A DNA stretch of 64,000 nucleotides from assembly GCF_900090265.1 (NCBI RefSeq), contig NZ_LT607752.1, positions 4,464,001 to 4,528,000 of the forward strand. The letters run 5' to 3'. A model generated the notes under the pieces. It saw only the letters and a program-made list of their open reading frames with translations. It searched no databases and was not told where the DNA came from. The translations under genes were made by a program, and so were the position numbers. The DNA comes from Micromonospora rifamycinica (GTDB lineage Bacteria > Actinomycetota > Actinomycetes > Mycobacteriales > Micromonosporaceae). Within the stretch, counting starts at the first letter, position 1, and each line of letters begins with the position of its first letter. This document shows positions 8,930-18,300 of this stretch, piece after piece.

Positions 8930-10174
8930 TCAGGCCGGTTGGGTACGCAGGTAGCGGCCGAAGTGCGGGACGGTGAAGGCGACCGTGCCGCGTTCCCCGG
9001 AGTAGATCAGCCCCTTCTTGATCAGCGCGTCCCGCGCCGGGGAGAGGCTGGCCGGCTTGCGCCCCAGCGCGCGGGCGATCTCGGCGGTCGACACCGCGGC
9101 GTCCATGTCGTCCCGCCCACCGCCGTCGACCTCCCCCGCCACCGGGGAGAGGACCGCCATCGTCCGCATGTACTCGCGTTCGGCCGGGGTGGCCCGCTCG
9201 AACCGGGATCCGAAGAAGCCGACCGCCAGCTCCGCCTCCGCCTCGGGCGCGGCGACCCGGACGTCCGCGTCCGTGATCGGTGACCGGGGAGCATGGTCCC
9301 AGGTCGCCTTCCCGTACGCCTGGACGAAGTACGGGTAGCCGCCGGAGGCCTCGTAGAGCAGGTCGAGGGCCTTCTGCTCGTACTCCACCTGCTCCCGTTC
9401 GGCCGGTGCGCAGAGCGCCCGGTCGGCGGCGATCCGGTCCAGCCGGTCGATCCGCAGATAGCGGAACAACCGTTCGGAGTACGACTTGGCGGCGCTGAGC
9501 ACCGCCGGCAGATGCGGCAGGCCCGCGCCGACCACGATCAGCGGGGCACCGAGCTGGGACAGCTCGTGACAGGCGGCGCAGAGCGCCGAGACGTCCTCCG
9601 CGCCGAGGTCCTGCATCTCGTCGATGAACACGGCGACCCCGGTGCCCACCTCCCCGGCTATCGCCGCCGCGTCGGTGAGCAGCTCCACCAGGTCGATCTC
9701 GATGTCACCCGAGTCGGCCCGCCCGCTGCTGGCCGGTACGTCGATGCCGGGCTGCCAGCGGTCCCGCAGCCGGGGGGCCGCGCCGGCCCGCCCGGTGGCC
9801 GGCACACCGCGTTGCCCGAACGCCTTGAGCACGCCGAGGAAGGCGTCGATCCGGTCCGGTGCGCGGTGCCGGGGGGCCAGTTCGCGGACCGCCATGTGCA
9901 GCGCGGCGGCGATCGGCCGGCGCAGGGACTGGTCCGGCCGGGCCTCGATCTTGCCGGTGCCCCAGAGCTGGTTGATCGCCTGGGAACGCAACGTGTTCAA
10001 CAGGACGGTCTTGCCGACACCCCGCAGGCCGGTGAGCATCAGGCTGCGTTCGGGGCGACCCCGGGCGATCCGTTGCAGCACCACGTCGAAGACGTCCAGC
10101 TCCCGCCCCCGCCCGGCGAGTTCGGGCGGGCGCTGACCGGCACCCGGGGCGTACGGGTTGCGGACCGGATCCAC
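8930..10174 (-). CDS. AAA ATPase with C-terminal winged-helix-like region
   Basis: About 414 residues of a STAND/AAA-type ATPase resembling the Orc1/Cdc6-like ATPases common in actinobacteria. Walker A is GLRGVGKTVLL near residue 50, Walker B is VAVFIDEMQDL near 180, followed by a sensor-like VVGAGLPHL. The C-terminal hundred residues (TAEIARALGRKPASLSPARDALIKKGLI) look like a DNA-binding winged helix. Homology starts at the VDPVRNPYAPG segment, so the GTG at 10174 is chosen; a GTG nine bases earlier is equally possible. The role is unknown: it could sense nucleic acid or load another protein. No defence partner gene is adjacent. Confidence 0.82.
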   Translation of the reverse strand: MDPVRNPYAPGAGQRPPELAGRGRELDVFDVVLQRIARGRPERSLMLTGLRGVGKTVLLNTLRSQAINQLWGTGKIEARPDQSLRRPIAAALHMAVRELAPRHRAPDRIDAFLGVLKAFGQRGVPATGRAGAAPRLRDRWQPGIDVPASSGRADSGDIEIDLVELLTDAAAIAGEVGTGVAVFIDEMQDLGAEDVSALCAACHELSQLGAPLIVVGAGLPHLPAVLSAAKSYSERLFRYLRIDRLDRIAADRALCAPAEREQVEYEQKALDLLYEASGGYPYFVQAYGKATWDHAPRSPITDADVRVAAPEAEAELAVGFFGSRFERATPAEREYMRTMAVLSPVAGEVDGGGRDDMDAAVSTAEIARALGRKPASLSPARDALIKKGLIYSGERGTVAFTVPHFGRYLRTQPA

Positions 10175-10276
10175 GCCTCGCACAGTATCGGGCGGTCTAG
10201 CCGTGGGCCTAGACATGCGTAGACGGCGCTACCGGCGTGTCTGCGACCCGGGACCGCTGCCGCTGTCGTAGTGGGT

Positions 10277-10327
10277 GGTGGCCCCTGTGGGGCGGTGGCC
10301 TCTGCCGGGCGGTGGCCCCTGTCGGGT
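10277..10327. repeat. Three tandem copies of a 17-bp unit
   Basis: Three head-to-tail copies of a unit starting GGTGGCC and ending TG(T/C)(G/C)GGG(C/T), each with one to three changes, in the 290-bp gap between the AAA ATPase start and the LppU-like gene end. Probably slippage-generated. Confidence 0.65.
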
Positions 10328-10415
10328 CGTGCACCGACCGGTGTCGGCCCGGACAGGCTGCCCGATGGTCCGGCCCGGGTCTGGTCCGGCTCTGCTGCCC
10401 CGCCGGTCTCGATGC

Positions 10416-10459
10416 GAATCTGTGGCTGTCTAGCATCCACGCTAGACAGCCACAGATTC
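10416..10459 (-). terminator. Perfect 19-bp hairpin downstream of the LppU-like operon
   Basis: Perfect 19-base inverted repeat with a 6-base loop, arms beginning GAATCTGTGGC and ending GCCACAGATTC. It starts seven bases past the stop of the leftward LppU-like gene, so it is the obvious transcription end for that operon. No T-run follows on the minus strand. The arms are noticeably less GC-rich than the flanking DNA. Confidence 0.75.
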
Positions 10460-10465
10460 TCCTGT

Positions 10466-12529
10466 TCAGCTCCGTTTGCGCAGGCAGAGCACGTAGTCGA
10501 AGAGGTCCACCGAGTTGTCGTGCACGTAGTTGGCGTTCGACCCGGGTGCCAGCGACCGGCACCGCTCCCCGTTGGTGGAGGCGGGAATCCGGAGCAGCAC
10601 CTCGTAGGTGTCCGGACCGCACGGCACCTTGCGCAGGTCGGCGCTGCTGGCCGTACCGTCGTTGACCACACAGTCGCCCTTGGTGATCTGGTCGGCCCGG
10701 GTCGGGGTCGGCTCGATCGTCGTCGGTTCGCCGGTCGGTTCCGTCGGCCCCTCCGTCGGCCCCGCGGTCGGCCCCTCCGTCGGTCCGCTCTCGGTCGGGG
10801 CGCTGGACGTGCTCGCCACCGGCGCCGGGTCGGCGTCGTCATCCGACGCCAGGACGAACCAACCGGCCACCCCCAGGCACGGGCAGAGCAGCAGGAACAC
10901 CACCAGGCCGATGATCAGCGCGATCCGGCCACCCCGGCCCTTCGCCGGCGGCCCGCTCGGTGGCGGGAAGCCCGGCGCGGGCTGCCCCGGGAAGCCGGGC
11001 GGGGGTGCGGCCTGTCCCGGATATCCGGATGACGGTGCGGCGGCCTGCCCCGGGAAGCCGGGCGACGACGATGGCGGGGACGACTGGTGCGGGAAGCCGG
11101 ACGGCGGCGGGGACGCCGCTGCGCCGAACGTCCCGGCGGGCGGGGCGCCGAACGCTCCTGCTGCCGGTGCGGCGGTCGGCCCGGCGGGCGGGAACGGCCC
11201 CGGGGGCGGGTAGCCGGCTCCCGAGGGAGCCGCCGGCTGGCCGGTCGGGGGCAGGTAGGTGTCCGGCGGCGGGTAGCCGGCCCCGGAGGAGGGCGGTGGC
11301 GGGTAGCCGGCCCCGGCCCCGGCACCGGACGCCGGGGGCCGGGGGTCGACCTCGGCGGCCGGTAGCTGGGTGGTCGGTGGGTACCCGGCACCCGACGTGG
11401 GCATCCGGGTGGTCGCCGGCTGCCCGGCACCGGAGACCGGCAGCCGGGTGGTCGGCGGCTCCGGTGGGGTCGAGATCGGTGCCGTCGGCGGTTCGGCGGC
11501 AAAGGGCGCGGTGGGCGGCTCGGCGGCGATTGGTGCGGTCGGCGCGGTGGGCGGCTCGGCGGTGATGGGTGCCGTCGGCGGTTCGACGTCGATGGGTGCG
11601 GTCGGCGGTTCCGGTGGGGTCGGGATCGGTGCCGTCGCTGCTTCGGCGGCGATGCGGGAGGTGGGTGGTTCGGCGGCGAAGGGTGCGGTCGGTGGTTCGG
11701 CCGGACCGGCCCAGATCGGGGCGGTCGGAGGTTCCGGCGTCGTAGCCGAGAAGGGTGCGGTCGGCGGTTCGGGCGGGTGGGCCGAGAAGGGAGCGGTCGG
11801 AGGTTCCGGCGTCGTAGCCGAGAAGGGTGTCGTCGCTGGTTCCGGCGACGACACGGCCATCGACGCGGTCGGCGACTCATCCGTACCCGCAATGGGGGTC
11901 GTGGGCGGCTCGGCCGTCTCCCGCGACACCGACGCGGTCGGTGGCTCCGCCTCCGCCGACCGGATCGGGGCCGTCACCGCCTCGGCCGAGGCGGATCCGG
12001 GGCCGGTCGTCGCCTCGGCCGGGCCGGTGGCCACGGGTTCGGTCGGGCGGTCGTCCGTGGCACCGGGAATCGGTGCGGTGGCCGGTTCGTCGGCCGGGTG
12101 TGGGGGAGACGAGATCGGAGCGGTCGGCGTCTCGTCGGCCGTGGTCGGGGAACCCGGCGGAATGACGGCGGTCTCCGGCTCGCCCGGAATGACGGCGGTC
12201 TCCGGCTCGTCGACGGGGTGCGACGGCGGCGAGGAGATCGGAGCGGTCGGGAGTTCGTCCTGCTCACGGGCGAGGGGAGCGGTCGGTGGCTCGTCCGGCT
12301 CGGGGGAGATCGGAGCGGTCGGGGGTTCCGGATCCGACGGGATGCCCTCGGTGGGCGGCTCCGACCCGGAGGGGACGACAGGCATCGTCGGCGGCTCCGG
12401 GTCGAGCGGGGCGGTGGGCGGCTCCGGGTCGGAGGGCGTCAGGGGCGCGGTCGGCGGCTCCGGGTCGGGAACCGGAGGCCGGGGTTCCCCGTCGGGGCGG
12501 CCGGAGGCGGATGGGCCGAAGGTTGACAT
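10466..12529 (-). CDS. LppU/SCO3897-type membrane protein with long EPPTAP repeat region
   Basis: 687 residues in four parts. Residues 1-400 are low complexity dominated by degenerate EPPTAP(I/L/F) repeats, with at least a dozen exact EPPTAP copies. About 400-520 is a Gly/Pro-rich stretch with GAGYPPP and FPGQ repeats. One membrane helix (IALIIGLVVFLLLCP) lies near 530-555. The final 130 residues are an exported domain with four cysteines ending DYVLCLRKRS, the same fold as the next gene upstream. With no signal peptide, the repeat region should be cytoplasmic and the cysteine domain outside. Strong GGGGGAG site before the ATG; 19 bp from the upstream gene, so one operon. Function unknown; the Thr-Pro-rich part could be a Ser/Thr kinase substrate, which is a guess. 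Confidence 0.82.
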   Translation of the reverse strand: MSTFGPSASGRPDGEPRPPVPDPEPPTAPLTPSDPEPPTAPLDPEPPTMPVVPSGSEPPTEGIPSDPEPPTAPISPEPDEPPTAPLAREQDELPTAPISSPPSHPVDEPETAVIPGEPETAVIPPGSPTTADETPTAPISSPPHPADEPATAPIPGATDDRPTEPVATGPAEATTGPGSASAEAVTAPIRSAEAEPPTASVSRETAEPPTTPIAGTDESPTASMAVSSPEPATTPFSATTPEPPTAPFSAHPPEPPTAPFSATTPEPPTAPIWAGPAEPPTAPFAAEPPTSRIAAEAATAPIPTPPEPPTAPIDVEPPTAPITAEPPTAPTAPIAAEPPTAPFAAEPPTAPISTPPEPPTTRLPVSGAGQPATTRMPTSGAGYPPTTQLPAAEVDPRPPASGAGAGAGYPPPPSSGAGYPPPDTYLPPTGQPAAPSGAGYPPPGPFPPAGPTAAPAAGAFGAPPAGTFGAAASPPPSGFPHQSSPPSSSPGFPGQAAAPSSGYPGQAAPPPGFPGQPAPGFPPPSGPPAKGRGGRIALIIGLVVFLLLCPCLGVAGWFVLASDDDADPAPVASTSSAPTESGPTEGPTAGPTEGPTEPTGEPTTIEPTPTRADQITKGDCVVNDGTASSADLRKVPCGPDTYEVLLRIPASTNGERCRSLAPGSNANYVHDNSVDLFDYVLCLRKRS
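11450..12470. repeat. Degenerate coding repeat (GGTGCGGTCGGCGG-type units)
   Basis: The DNA that encodes the EPPTAP repeats shows dozens of imperfect copies of a short unit containing GCGGTCGGCGG or GCCGTCGGCGG at variable spacing, often 27-60 bases apart. Codons differ between copies, so the amino-acid repeat is more conserved than the DNA, suggesting selection at the protein level. It is also a likely assembly trouble spot. Confidence 0.7.
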
Positions 12530-12548
12530 TTCTCCCCCAGGGGTGGGC

Positions 12549-13268
12549 TCAGCGCTGCTTCAGACAGAGGACGAAGTCGAGGGTGTCCAGCTCGCTGTCG
12601 AAGAAGTACCAGTTGGTGTAGCCCTCCACCTTGCCGCACTTCGCCTCGGCGTCCCTTTCACCACTGGTCGCCCCGTCGAAACGGCGTAGTACCTCGTACG
12701 TCTTCGGGACACACTCGGTGATGATCAACTTCGGCTTGCCGGCGACCACGCCCTCGTTGCGGACACACTGGCCCGCCTTGACGAAACGCGGATCGGCCGA
12801 CGAGGCGAGGGCGGGGGTGGTGGCTGCCGGACCGGTGGTCGCCGTATCGGGCTCGACCGGCGAGGTCGGCAGCACGGCATCGGTGGGGGTCGGCGACCCG
12901 TCACCGCTGTCGCGCAGGTACCACAGGGTGCCACCACCGACGACCAGTACCGCGAGCACGACCAGCACCGCGACCAGTGCCCCACGCCCGCGCCCCGACG
13001 TCGGGTCGCCCGGGTACGCCCCGGGCGTACCCGGCGCGTAGGGCTCCGTCGGCCCGTACCCCTCCGGCGCGGCCGTGGGGGGCTGGTCCACCGGTCGGTA
13101 CGGGTCCGGCGGGTACCGGTCGGCCGGGTGGGCCACCGGACCGCTCTGCTGCCGGGGCGGTACGCCCGGCGGGGCGGGCTCGTCCGGGCCGGTTGGTCCC
13201 CACCGGTCGTCCGGGCGTCGCCCACCCCACGGTTCCGGAGAACCGCCCGGTGGTCCGTAGTTCGCCAT
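12549..13268 (-). CDS. LppU/SCO3897 family membrane-anchored protein
   Basis: 239 residues: a Pro/Tyr/Gly-rich cytoplasmic N-terminus of about 95 residues, one membrane helix (LVAVLVVLAVLVVGGGTLWYL), a Thr/Pro linker and an exported domain of about 75 residues with four cysteines (GQCVRN, TECVPKTYEVL, AKCGKV, DFVLCLKQR). The spacing matches the C-terminal domain of the neighbouring 687-residue protein, so the two are paralogues and probably share two disulfides. The ATG at 13268 has a GGGAGGA site; an in-frame codon at 13301 would lengthen it without support. First gene of a two-gene operon, divergent from the EamA transporter. No biochemical role is known for the family. Confidence 0.85.
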   Translation of the reverse strand: MANYGPPGGSPEPWGGRRPDDRWGPTGPDEPAPPGVPPRQQSGPVAHPADRYPPDPYRPVDQPPTAAPEGYGPTEPYAPGTPGAYPGDPTSGRGRGALVAVLVVLAVLVVGGGTLWYLRDSGDGSPTPTDAVLPTSPVEPDTATTGPAATTPALASSADPRFVKAGQCVRNEGVVAGKPKLIITECVPKTYEVLRRFDGATSGERDAEAKCGKVEGYTNWYFFDSELDTLDFVLCLKQR

Positions 13269-13346
13269 GCCCGTCCTCCCGCGTGCCGAGATGCCGACCA
13301 TCCGGGAAGGACGCCGTCGACGTGGTCACCGTAGCGTGGTCCCGCG

Positions 13347-14321
13347 ATGACCTCACCTTCCTCGGCCGCGACACCCGCTCGACCCGCCCTGATCTGGACC
13401 GCACTGATCCTGGTCTACGTACTGTGGGGTTCCACGTACCTCGGTATCCGGGTCGTGGTGGAGTCGCTGCCCTCGCTCGGCTCTGCCGCGGCCCGCTTCG
13501 GCACCGCCGCGCTGGTGCTGGCGGTCGTCCTGCGGCTCCGGCGGGGGCCGGGCGCGCTGCGGGTCGACCGTCGACAGCTCGGCTCCGCCGCGCTGGTCGG
13601 GGTGCTGCTGCTCGCCGGGGGCAACGGCCTGGTGGTGCTCGCCGAGTCCGGCCCGCCCGGGGTGGCGGTGCCGTCGGGGATCGCCGCGCTGCTGGTGGCC
13701 ACCGTCCCGCTCCTGGTGGTCCTGCTGCGTACGGTCTCCGGGGACCGGCCGCCGGGGTGGACCTTCGCCGGGGTGACGCTGGGCTTCCTCGGGCTGGTGC
13801 TGCTGGTGCTGCCCCGGGGCGGCTCCGGGGCGGTGCCGGTGGTCGGGGCGCTCACCGTGGTCGCGGCGGCCACCTGCTGGTCGGTGGGGTCGTTCCTGTC
13901 CAACCGGCTGCGGATGCCCGCCGACCCGTTCGTCGCCACCGTCTACGAGATGCTCGCCGGGGCGGTGGTGCTCGTCGTGCTGGCCCTGGCCCGCGGCGAA
14001 CTGCGTGGCTTCTCCCCGGGGCAGGTGACGACCCGTTCCTGGCTCGCCCTGGCGTACCTGACGGTGGCCGGTTCGCTGGTGGCCTTCACCGCGTACGTCT
14101 GGTTGCTGGCCCACGCCCCCATCTCGCTGGCCTCCACCTACGCCTACGTGAATCCGGTGGTGGCGGTGGCTCTCGGCGCGCTGCTGGTGGCCGAGCCGAT
14201 CACCGGCCAGGTGTTGTTCGGCGGGGCGGTGATCGTGGCCGGCGTCGCGCTGGTGGTGACCACCGAGCGCCCCCGGCGCACGGCCGGTCGCGGGGCGGTC
14301 ACCGTGCCGTCGCGCCGGTGA
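13347..14321 (+). CDS. EamA (DMT superfamily) transporter
   Basis: 324 residues, ten hydrophobic segments arranged as two EamA repeats of five helices, the standard drug/metabolite exporter layout. Typical blocks are VLWGSTYLGIRVVVESLP in helix 1, ARFGTAALVL in helix 2, and PISLASTYAYVNPVVAVALGALLVAEP in the second repeat. Family members export amino acids, metabolites or drugs by proton exchange; the substrate is not predictable. No clear ribosome site precedes the ATG, and a TAGCGT hexamer ten bases upstream could be the -10 of a near-leaderless transcript. Hydrophilic C-terminal tail of about 20 residues. Confidence 0.9.
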   Translation: MTSPSSAATPARPALIWTALILVYVLWGSTYLGIRVVVESLPSLGSAAARFGTAALVLAVVLRLRRGPGALRVDRRQLGSAALVGVLLLAGGNGLVVLAESGPPGVAVPSGIAALLVATVPLLVVLLRTVSGDRPPGWTFAGVTLGFLGLVLLVLPRGGSGAVPVVGALTVVAAATCWSVGSFLSNRLRMPADPFVATVYEMLAGAVVLVVLALARGELRGFSPGQVTTRSWLALAYLTVAGSLVAFTAYVWLLAHAPISLASTYAYVNPVVAVALGALLVAEPITGQVLFGGAVIVAGVALVVTTERPRRTAGRGAVTVPSRR

Positions 14322-14361
14322 CGTCGGGGGTCGTGCCGGTCGGCCCGGAGACCCCGTCGTG

Positions 14362-15192
14362 ATGTCCGCCACCCTGGCGACGGCAGCCTCGACGCCTGCC
14401 GGCCCGGTGGTCGCGCTGGCGACGCTCGGTGCCCTGGTCGGCCTCGCTGCGCCCCGGATCGCCCGCGCCTTCCCGCCTTCCACCCCGCCCATCCCCACCG
14501 AGCCCGTGCCCACCGCGCCGGCCGAGCACGTCCCCGCCGCGCCGGCCGAGCCCGTCCCCGCCGCGCCCGCCGAGCCAGTGCCCACCCTGCCGGCCGAGCC
14601 AGTGCCCACCCCGCCCGTGCCCGTCGAGTCGCCTTCGAGCCCGCCTGCCGCCGTCGGGTCGCTCCGTGTCGCGCCGATCGGGGTCGCGGCTGTGGGGACG
14701 GTGGTCTTCGGCGGGTTGGCCGCCGTGCGGGGGGCCGAACCGGCCCTGCCGGCGTTCCTCCTGGTGGCAGCCGTGGGCCTGGTGCTGGCGGTGGTGGACG
14801 TGACCAGTCTGCGGCTACCCGACCCGCTGGTCGGCGCGGCGGCCCTCGGCGGCGGTGTCGCCCTGACCGGTGCGGCCGTCGCCGCCGGTGCCCCGGGCCG
14901 CCTGCTCCTCGCGCTGGTGGGAGCCGTGCTCTCCGGCCTGCTGTACGTGGTGCTGGCGCTGCTGCCCCGGTCCCGGCTCGGCTTCGGGGACGTGAAGCTG
15001 GCGGCGGCGCTCGGCCTGCCGCTGGGTTGGCTGGGCTGGCCCACCCTCTGGCTCGGCCTGCTCCTGCCGCACCTGCTCAACGGGGTGCTGGTGCTGGCGC
15101 TGCTGGCCACCGGGCGGGTACGCCGGGACACCGCGCTGCCCTTCGGCCCCGCCCTGCTCACCGGGGCCTGGCTCGCCGTCCTCCTCGCCTGA
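14362..15192 (+). CDS. Prepilin peptidase-like (A24 family) membrane protein with PAEPVPT repeat
   Basis: About 276 residues. The C-terminal half carries both aspartate signatures of type IV prepilin peptidases: VVDVTSLRLPD near residue 145 and GFGDVKLAAALG near 215, within a six- or seven-helix membrane region. Where classical PilD has a cysteine-containing cytosolic domain there are five or six PAEPVP(T/A) repeats (residues 45-95) and no zinc cysteines. It probably cleaves the leader of Flp/Tad-type pseudopilins, as in other actinobacteria, but no pilin or Tad gene is in the window. GTG at 14359 and ATG at 14362 are both usable. Convergent with the helicase gene. Confidence 0.8.
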   Translation: MSATLATAASTPAGPVVALATLGALVGLAAPRIARAFPPSTPPIPTEPVPTAPAEHVPAAPAEPVPAAPAEPVPTLPAEPVPTPPVPVESPSSPPAAVGSLRVAPIGVAAVGTVVFGGLAAVRGAEPALPAFLLVAAVGLVLAVVDVTSLRLPDPLVGAAALGGGVALTGAAVAAGAPGRLLLALVGAVLSGLLYVVLALLPRSRLGFGDVKLAAALGLPLGWLGWPTLWLGLLLPHLLNGVLVLALLATGRVRRDTALPFGPALLTGAWLAVLLA

Positions 15193-15252
15193 CCCCCACC
15201 CCGCCGCCGGACCCTCCCTCCGGCCCGGCTCTGCCGCGCCCGAGGGAGGCAA

Positions 15253-15308
15253 GGTGGATCTTGGAGGATTTCGGCCCTCCCGGGGGCCGTTTCCCACCAA
15301 GATCTACC
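15253..15308. terminator. Nested double palindrome between convergent genes
   Basis: Outer inverted repeat of 12 bp (GGTGGATCTTGG at 15253-15264 against CCAAGATCTACC at 15297-15308, one mismatch) enclosing an inner CGGCCC/GGGCCG stem (15272-15277, 15284-15289). It lies between the ends of the prepilin peptidase and helicase genes and may act as a two-way terminator. Confidence 0.55.
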
Positions 15309-15333
15309 AGCGGGCCATCCCGACGCGGGGGTG

Positions 15334-18300
15334 TCAGATCAGGCGGAGCTGGCGGTCCTTCGGCCGGCGCGGCTCGGCCTCGCCGAACCGTTCGAACAGC
15401 CCCGGGTCGACCACGTCCAGGAACGGCGACGGCCGGCAGTCGCGTTCGGTGCCGTGGCGCACCCGGCGGGCGGCGTGGCTGACGTAGAGCCGGTCCTGGG
15501 CGCGGGTCAGCCCGACGAAGAACAGCCGCCGCTCCTCGGCGATCGCGTCGTCGTCGGGCGTCGAGCCGGGCCAGCGCAGCGGCAGCAGAGCGTCCTCGAC
15601 GCCGACCAGGAAGACCACCGGGAACTCCAGCCCCTTCGCGGCGTGCAGGGTGAGCAGGGTGACCGCCTCGGCGCGCGGGTCCAGCGCGTCCACCTCGGCC
15701 CCGGTGGCGAGCTGGCCGAGGAACAGCTCCAGGTCGTCGCCGCAGCGCCGGGCCAGCGGGGTGAGCAGGTCGACGGCGGTCCGGACGTCCTCGGGGCGGA
15801 CCGTGCCGGCGGCGTCCAGGGTGGGGGCGGCGAACCGTTCGGCGAGCACCTGACCGGCGAGCCTGACCCGGGCGGGCAGCCCACCGGTGAGGCCGTCGGC
15901 GTGCCGCAGTTCCCGGGCGATCGCGAGCACGCCGGGCCGGTCCCGGAGCCGGTCGTGCGACCGCTTCTGCACCGGGATGTTGGCCCGGGCCAGGGCGTCC
16001 ACGATCGGGGCGGCCTGGGCGTCGGTGCGGTAGAGCACCGCGATGTCGGAGAAGGACAGGGTGGTGGACCGGCCGTCGATGCGCCCCGAGTCCAGCGACC
16101 GGTGGGAGAGCCCGCCGACCAGGTCGTCGACGGTGCGTACCACGAAGTCGGCCTCGTCGGCGACGGACGCCGCCGGGTAGCGGCCGACCAGCGGGGCCTC
16201 CGGGTCGAGCCGGGCCGGGTCGAGCCGGCGGCCCCGGACCAGCGACGACGGCGCGATGGCCTGGACGGCGGCGGCGAGGATCGGCGCGGACGAGCGGTAG
16301 TTGCGGTTGAGCCGGACCAGCCGGGCGTCGGTGAAGTCCTCGGAGAAGCGCAGGAAGTAGCCGACGTCGGCACCCCGGAACGAGTAGATCGCCTGGTCCG
16401 GGTCGCCGATGGCGCAGAGGTTGCCGTCGGCGGGGCTGAGCAGCCGCAGCAGGTCGTACTGGACGGGGTCGACGTCCTGGTACTCGTCGACGAAGATCCA
16501 CCGCCAGCGTTCCCGGTACTCCCGGACCAGCTTCTTGTCGCTCTGGAGCAACGCGACCGGCAGGGTGAGCAGCTCGTCCAGGTCGACCAGATCCTGCTTG
16601 CGCAGCAGCGCCGTGTAGCGGGCCGGGTCGTCGCCGGCCTCCGACCGGGCCGCCGCCCGCTCGGCGTCGTCGGCGATCCGGAAACCCTCCGGCAGGCCGG
16701 CCGCCCCGGCGTTCTCCCGCAGGATGCTCAGCCCGAGCGAGTGGAAGGTGCCGACGGTGACGTCCTCGGCGACCGGGCCGAGCAGCCCGTCGAGCCGGTG
16801 CCGCAGCTCCTCGGCGGCCCGCCGGGTGAAGGTGATCGCCAGGCACTGTTCGGGGAAGACGTTCAGCTCGGCACAGAGGTAGGCGATCCGGTGGGTCAGC
16901 GTCCGGGTCTTGCCGGTGCCCGGCCCGGCCACGATCAACAGCGGGCCGCCCGGCGCGGAGGCGGCCACCCGCTGCATCGCGTCCAACCGGTCCAGCAGAC
17001 CGGTGCCGACCTCCTCCATCCCGGCGAGCATCGGCTCGAACGGCTCATGCGGTGAGGGGGTCGAGGCGATCGGTGGTGGCGGTGGGGTCGGCGCGGGCTT
17101 CGGCTTCGGTTCGGCCTTCGCCGCCGCCGGTCGCCGGGTCTTCGGTTTCGCCGCCGGCTCCGTCGGCCTGCGCTGCGCCGGCACCGGTACGTCGAACAGC
17201 GTCTCCTGCCCCGAGCCGGCGGCCCCGCCCAGCTCGGCCGGGTCGAAGAGGGTGATCACGCCGTACTCGCCGTCGTAGCCGGGCACCCGGCGCACGTCGC
17301 CCCGGCGCAGTCGGCCGATGCCCTCGGCGAGCAGCTCCCCGCCGACCCGGCCGATCTCGTCGACCGAGGTACGGGTGAGGATCTCCAGCTCCGGGCCGAG
17401 CGCGGCGACCAGCTCGTTGAGCTTCCCCTCGACCTTCTTGGACCGGGGCCCCACCTTGTTGATCTCACCGAGGATCTCGGCCAGCGGCACCAGGTGGGTC
17501 ACCTCGCGGGCGTGCTCCGGGCGGTGCCCGTCCGGCCGGTCGGCCAGCTCCTCGACCCGGCTGAGCACCCCCACGGTCAGCGGCTTGCCGCACTCCGGGC
17601 AGCGTCCGCCGGCCGCCCGGGTCCGCTCCGGCGACCAGTTGACGCCGCAGAGCCGGTGCCCGTCGGCGTGGTACTTGCCCTCCTCGGGGAAGAACTCGAT
17701 CGTCCCGGCCAGCCCGTCCCCGGTCCGCAGCGCGTCCCGGATGGCGAAGTAGTCGCGGGCCGACGAGAAGACGGTGGCCTCCCGGGCCAGGGCCGGCGGG
17801 GAGTGGGCGTCCGAGTTGGAGACCAGCCGGTAGCGGTCCAGGCTGCCGACCCGCCAGTTCATCGCCGGGTCGGAGGAGAGCCCGGTCTCCACCGCGAAGA
17901 CGTGCCCGGCCAGGTCGGCGTAGCAGTCGGCGATCGCGTCGAAGCCGGACTTCGAGCCGAGCGCGGAGAACCACGGCGTCCAGATGTGCGCCGGCACCAG
18001 GTAGCCGTCTTCGCTGGCGTCGAGGGTGATCTCCAGCAGGTCCCGGGAGTCCAGGCCGAGGATCGGCCGGCCGTCCGAGCCGAGGTTGCCGATCCGGCCC
18101 AGCGCGGTGTTGAACCGGGCCACCGCGTCCAGGTCGGGCAGGTAGATCAGGTGGTGCACCTTGCGGGTCCGGTCGTCCCGCTTGTAGATGGTGGAGATCT
18201 CCACGCTCAGCATGAACCGGACCGGGTCGGCCTCCGCGGCGTCGGCCAGCCGGGGCGGCAGCCGCCGGGCGATGTCCGCCTCGGCCTCCGGGCCGAGCCG

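Noticed and set aside
13353..15161. 602-residue minus-strand frame across the EamA and prepilin peptidase genes
   Set aside because: Antisense shadow of two well-supported membrane protein genes; composition is Arg/Pro/Gln-rich.
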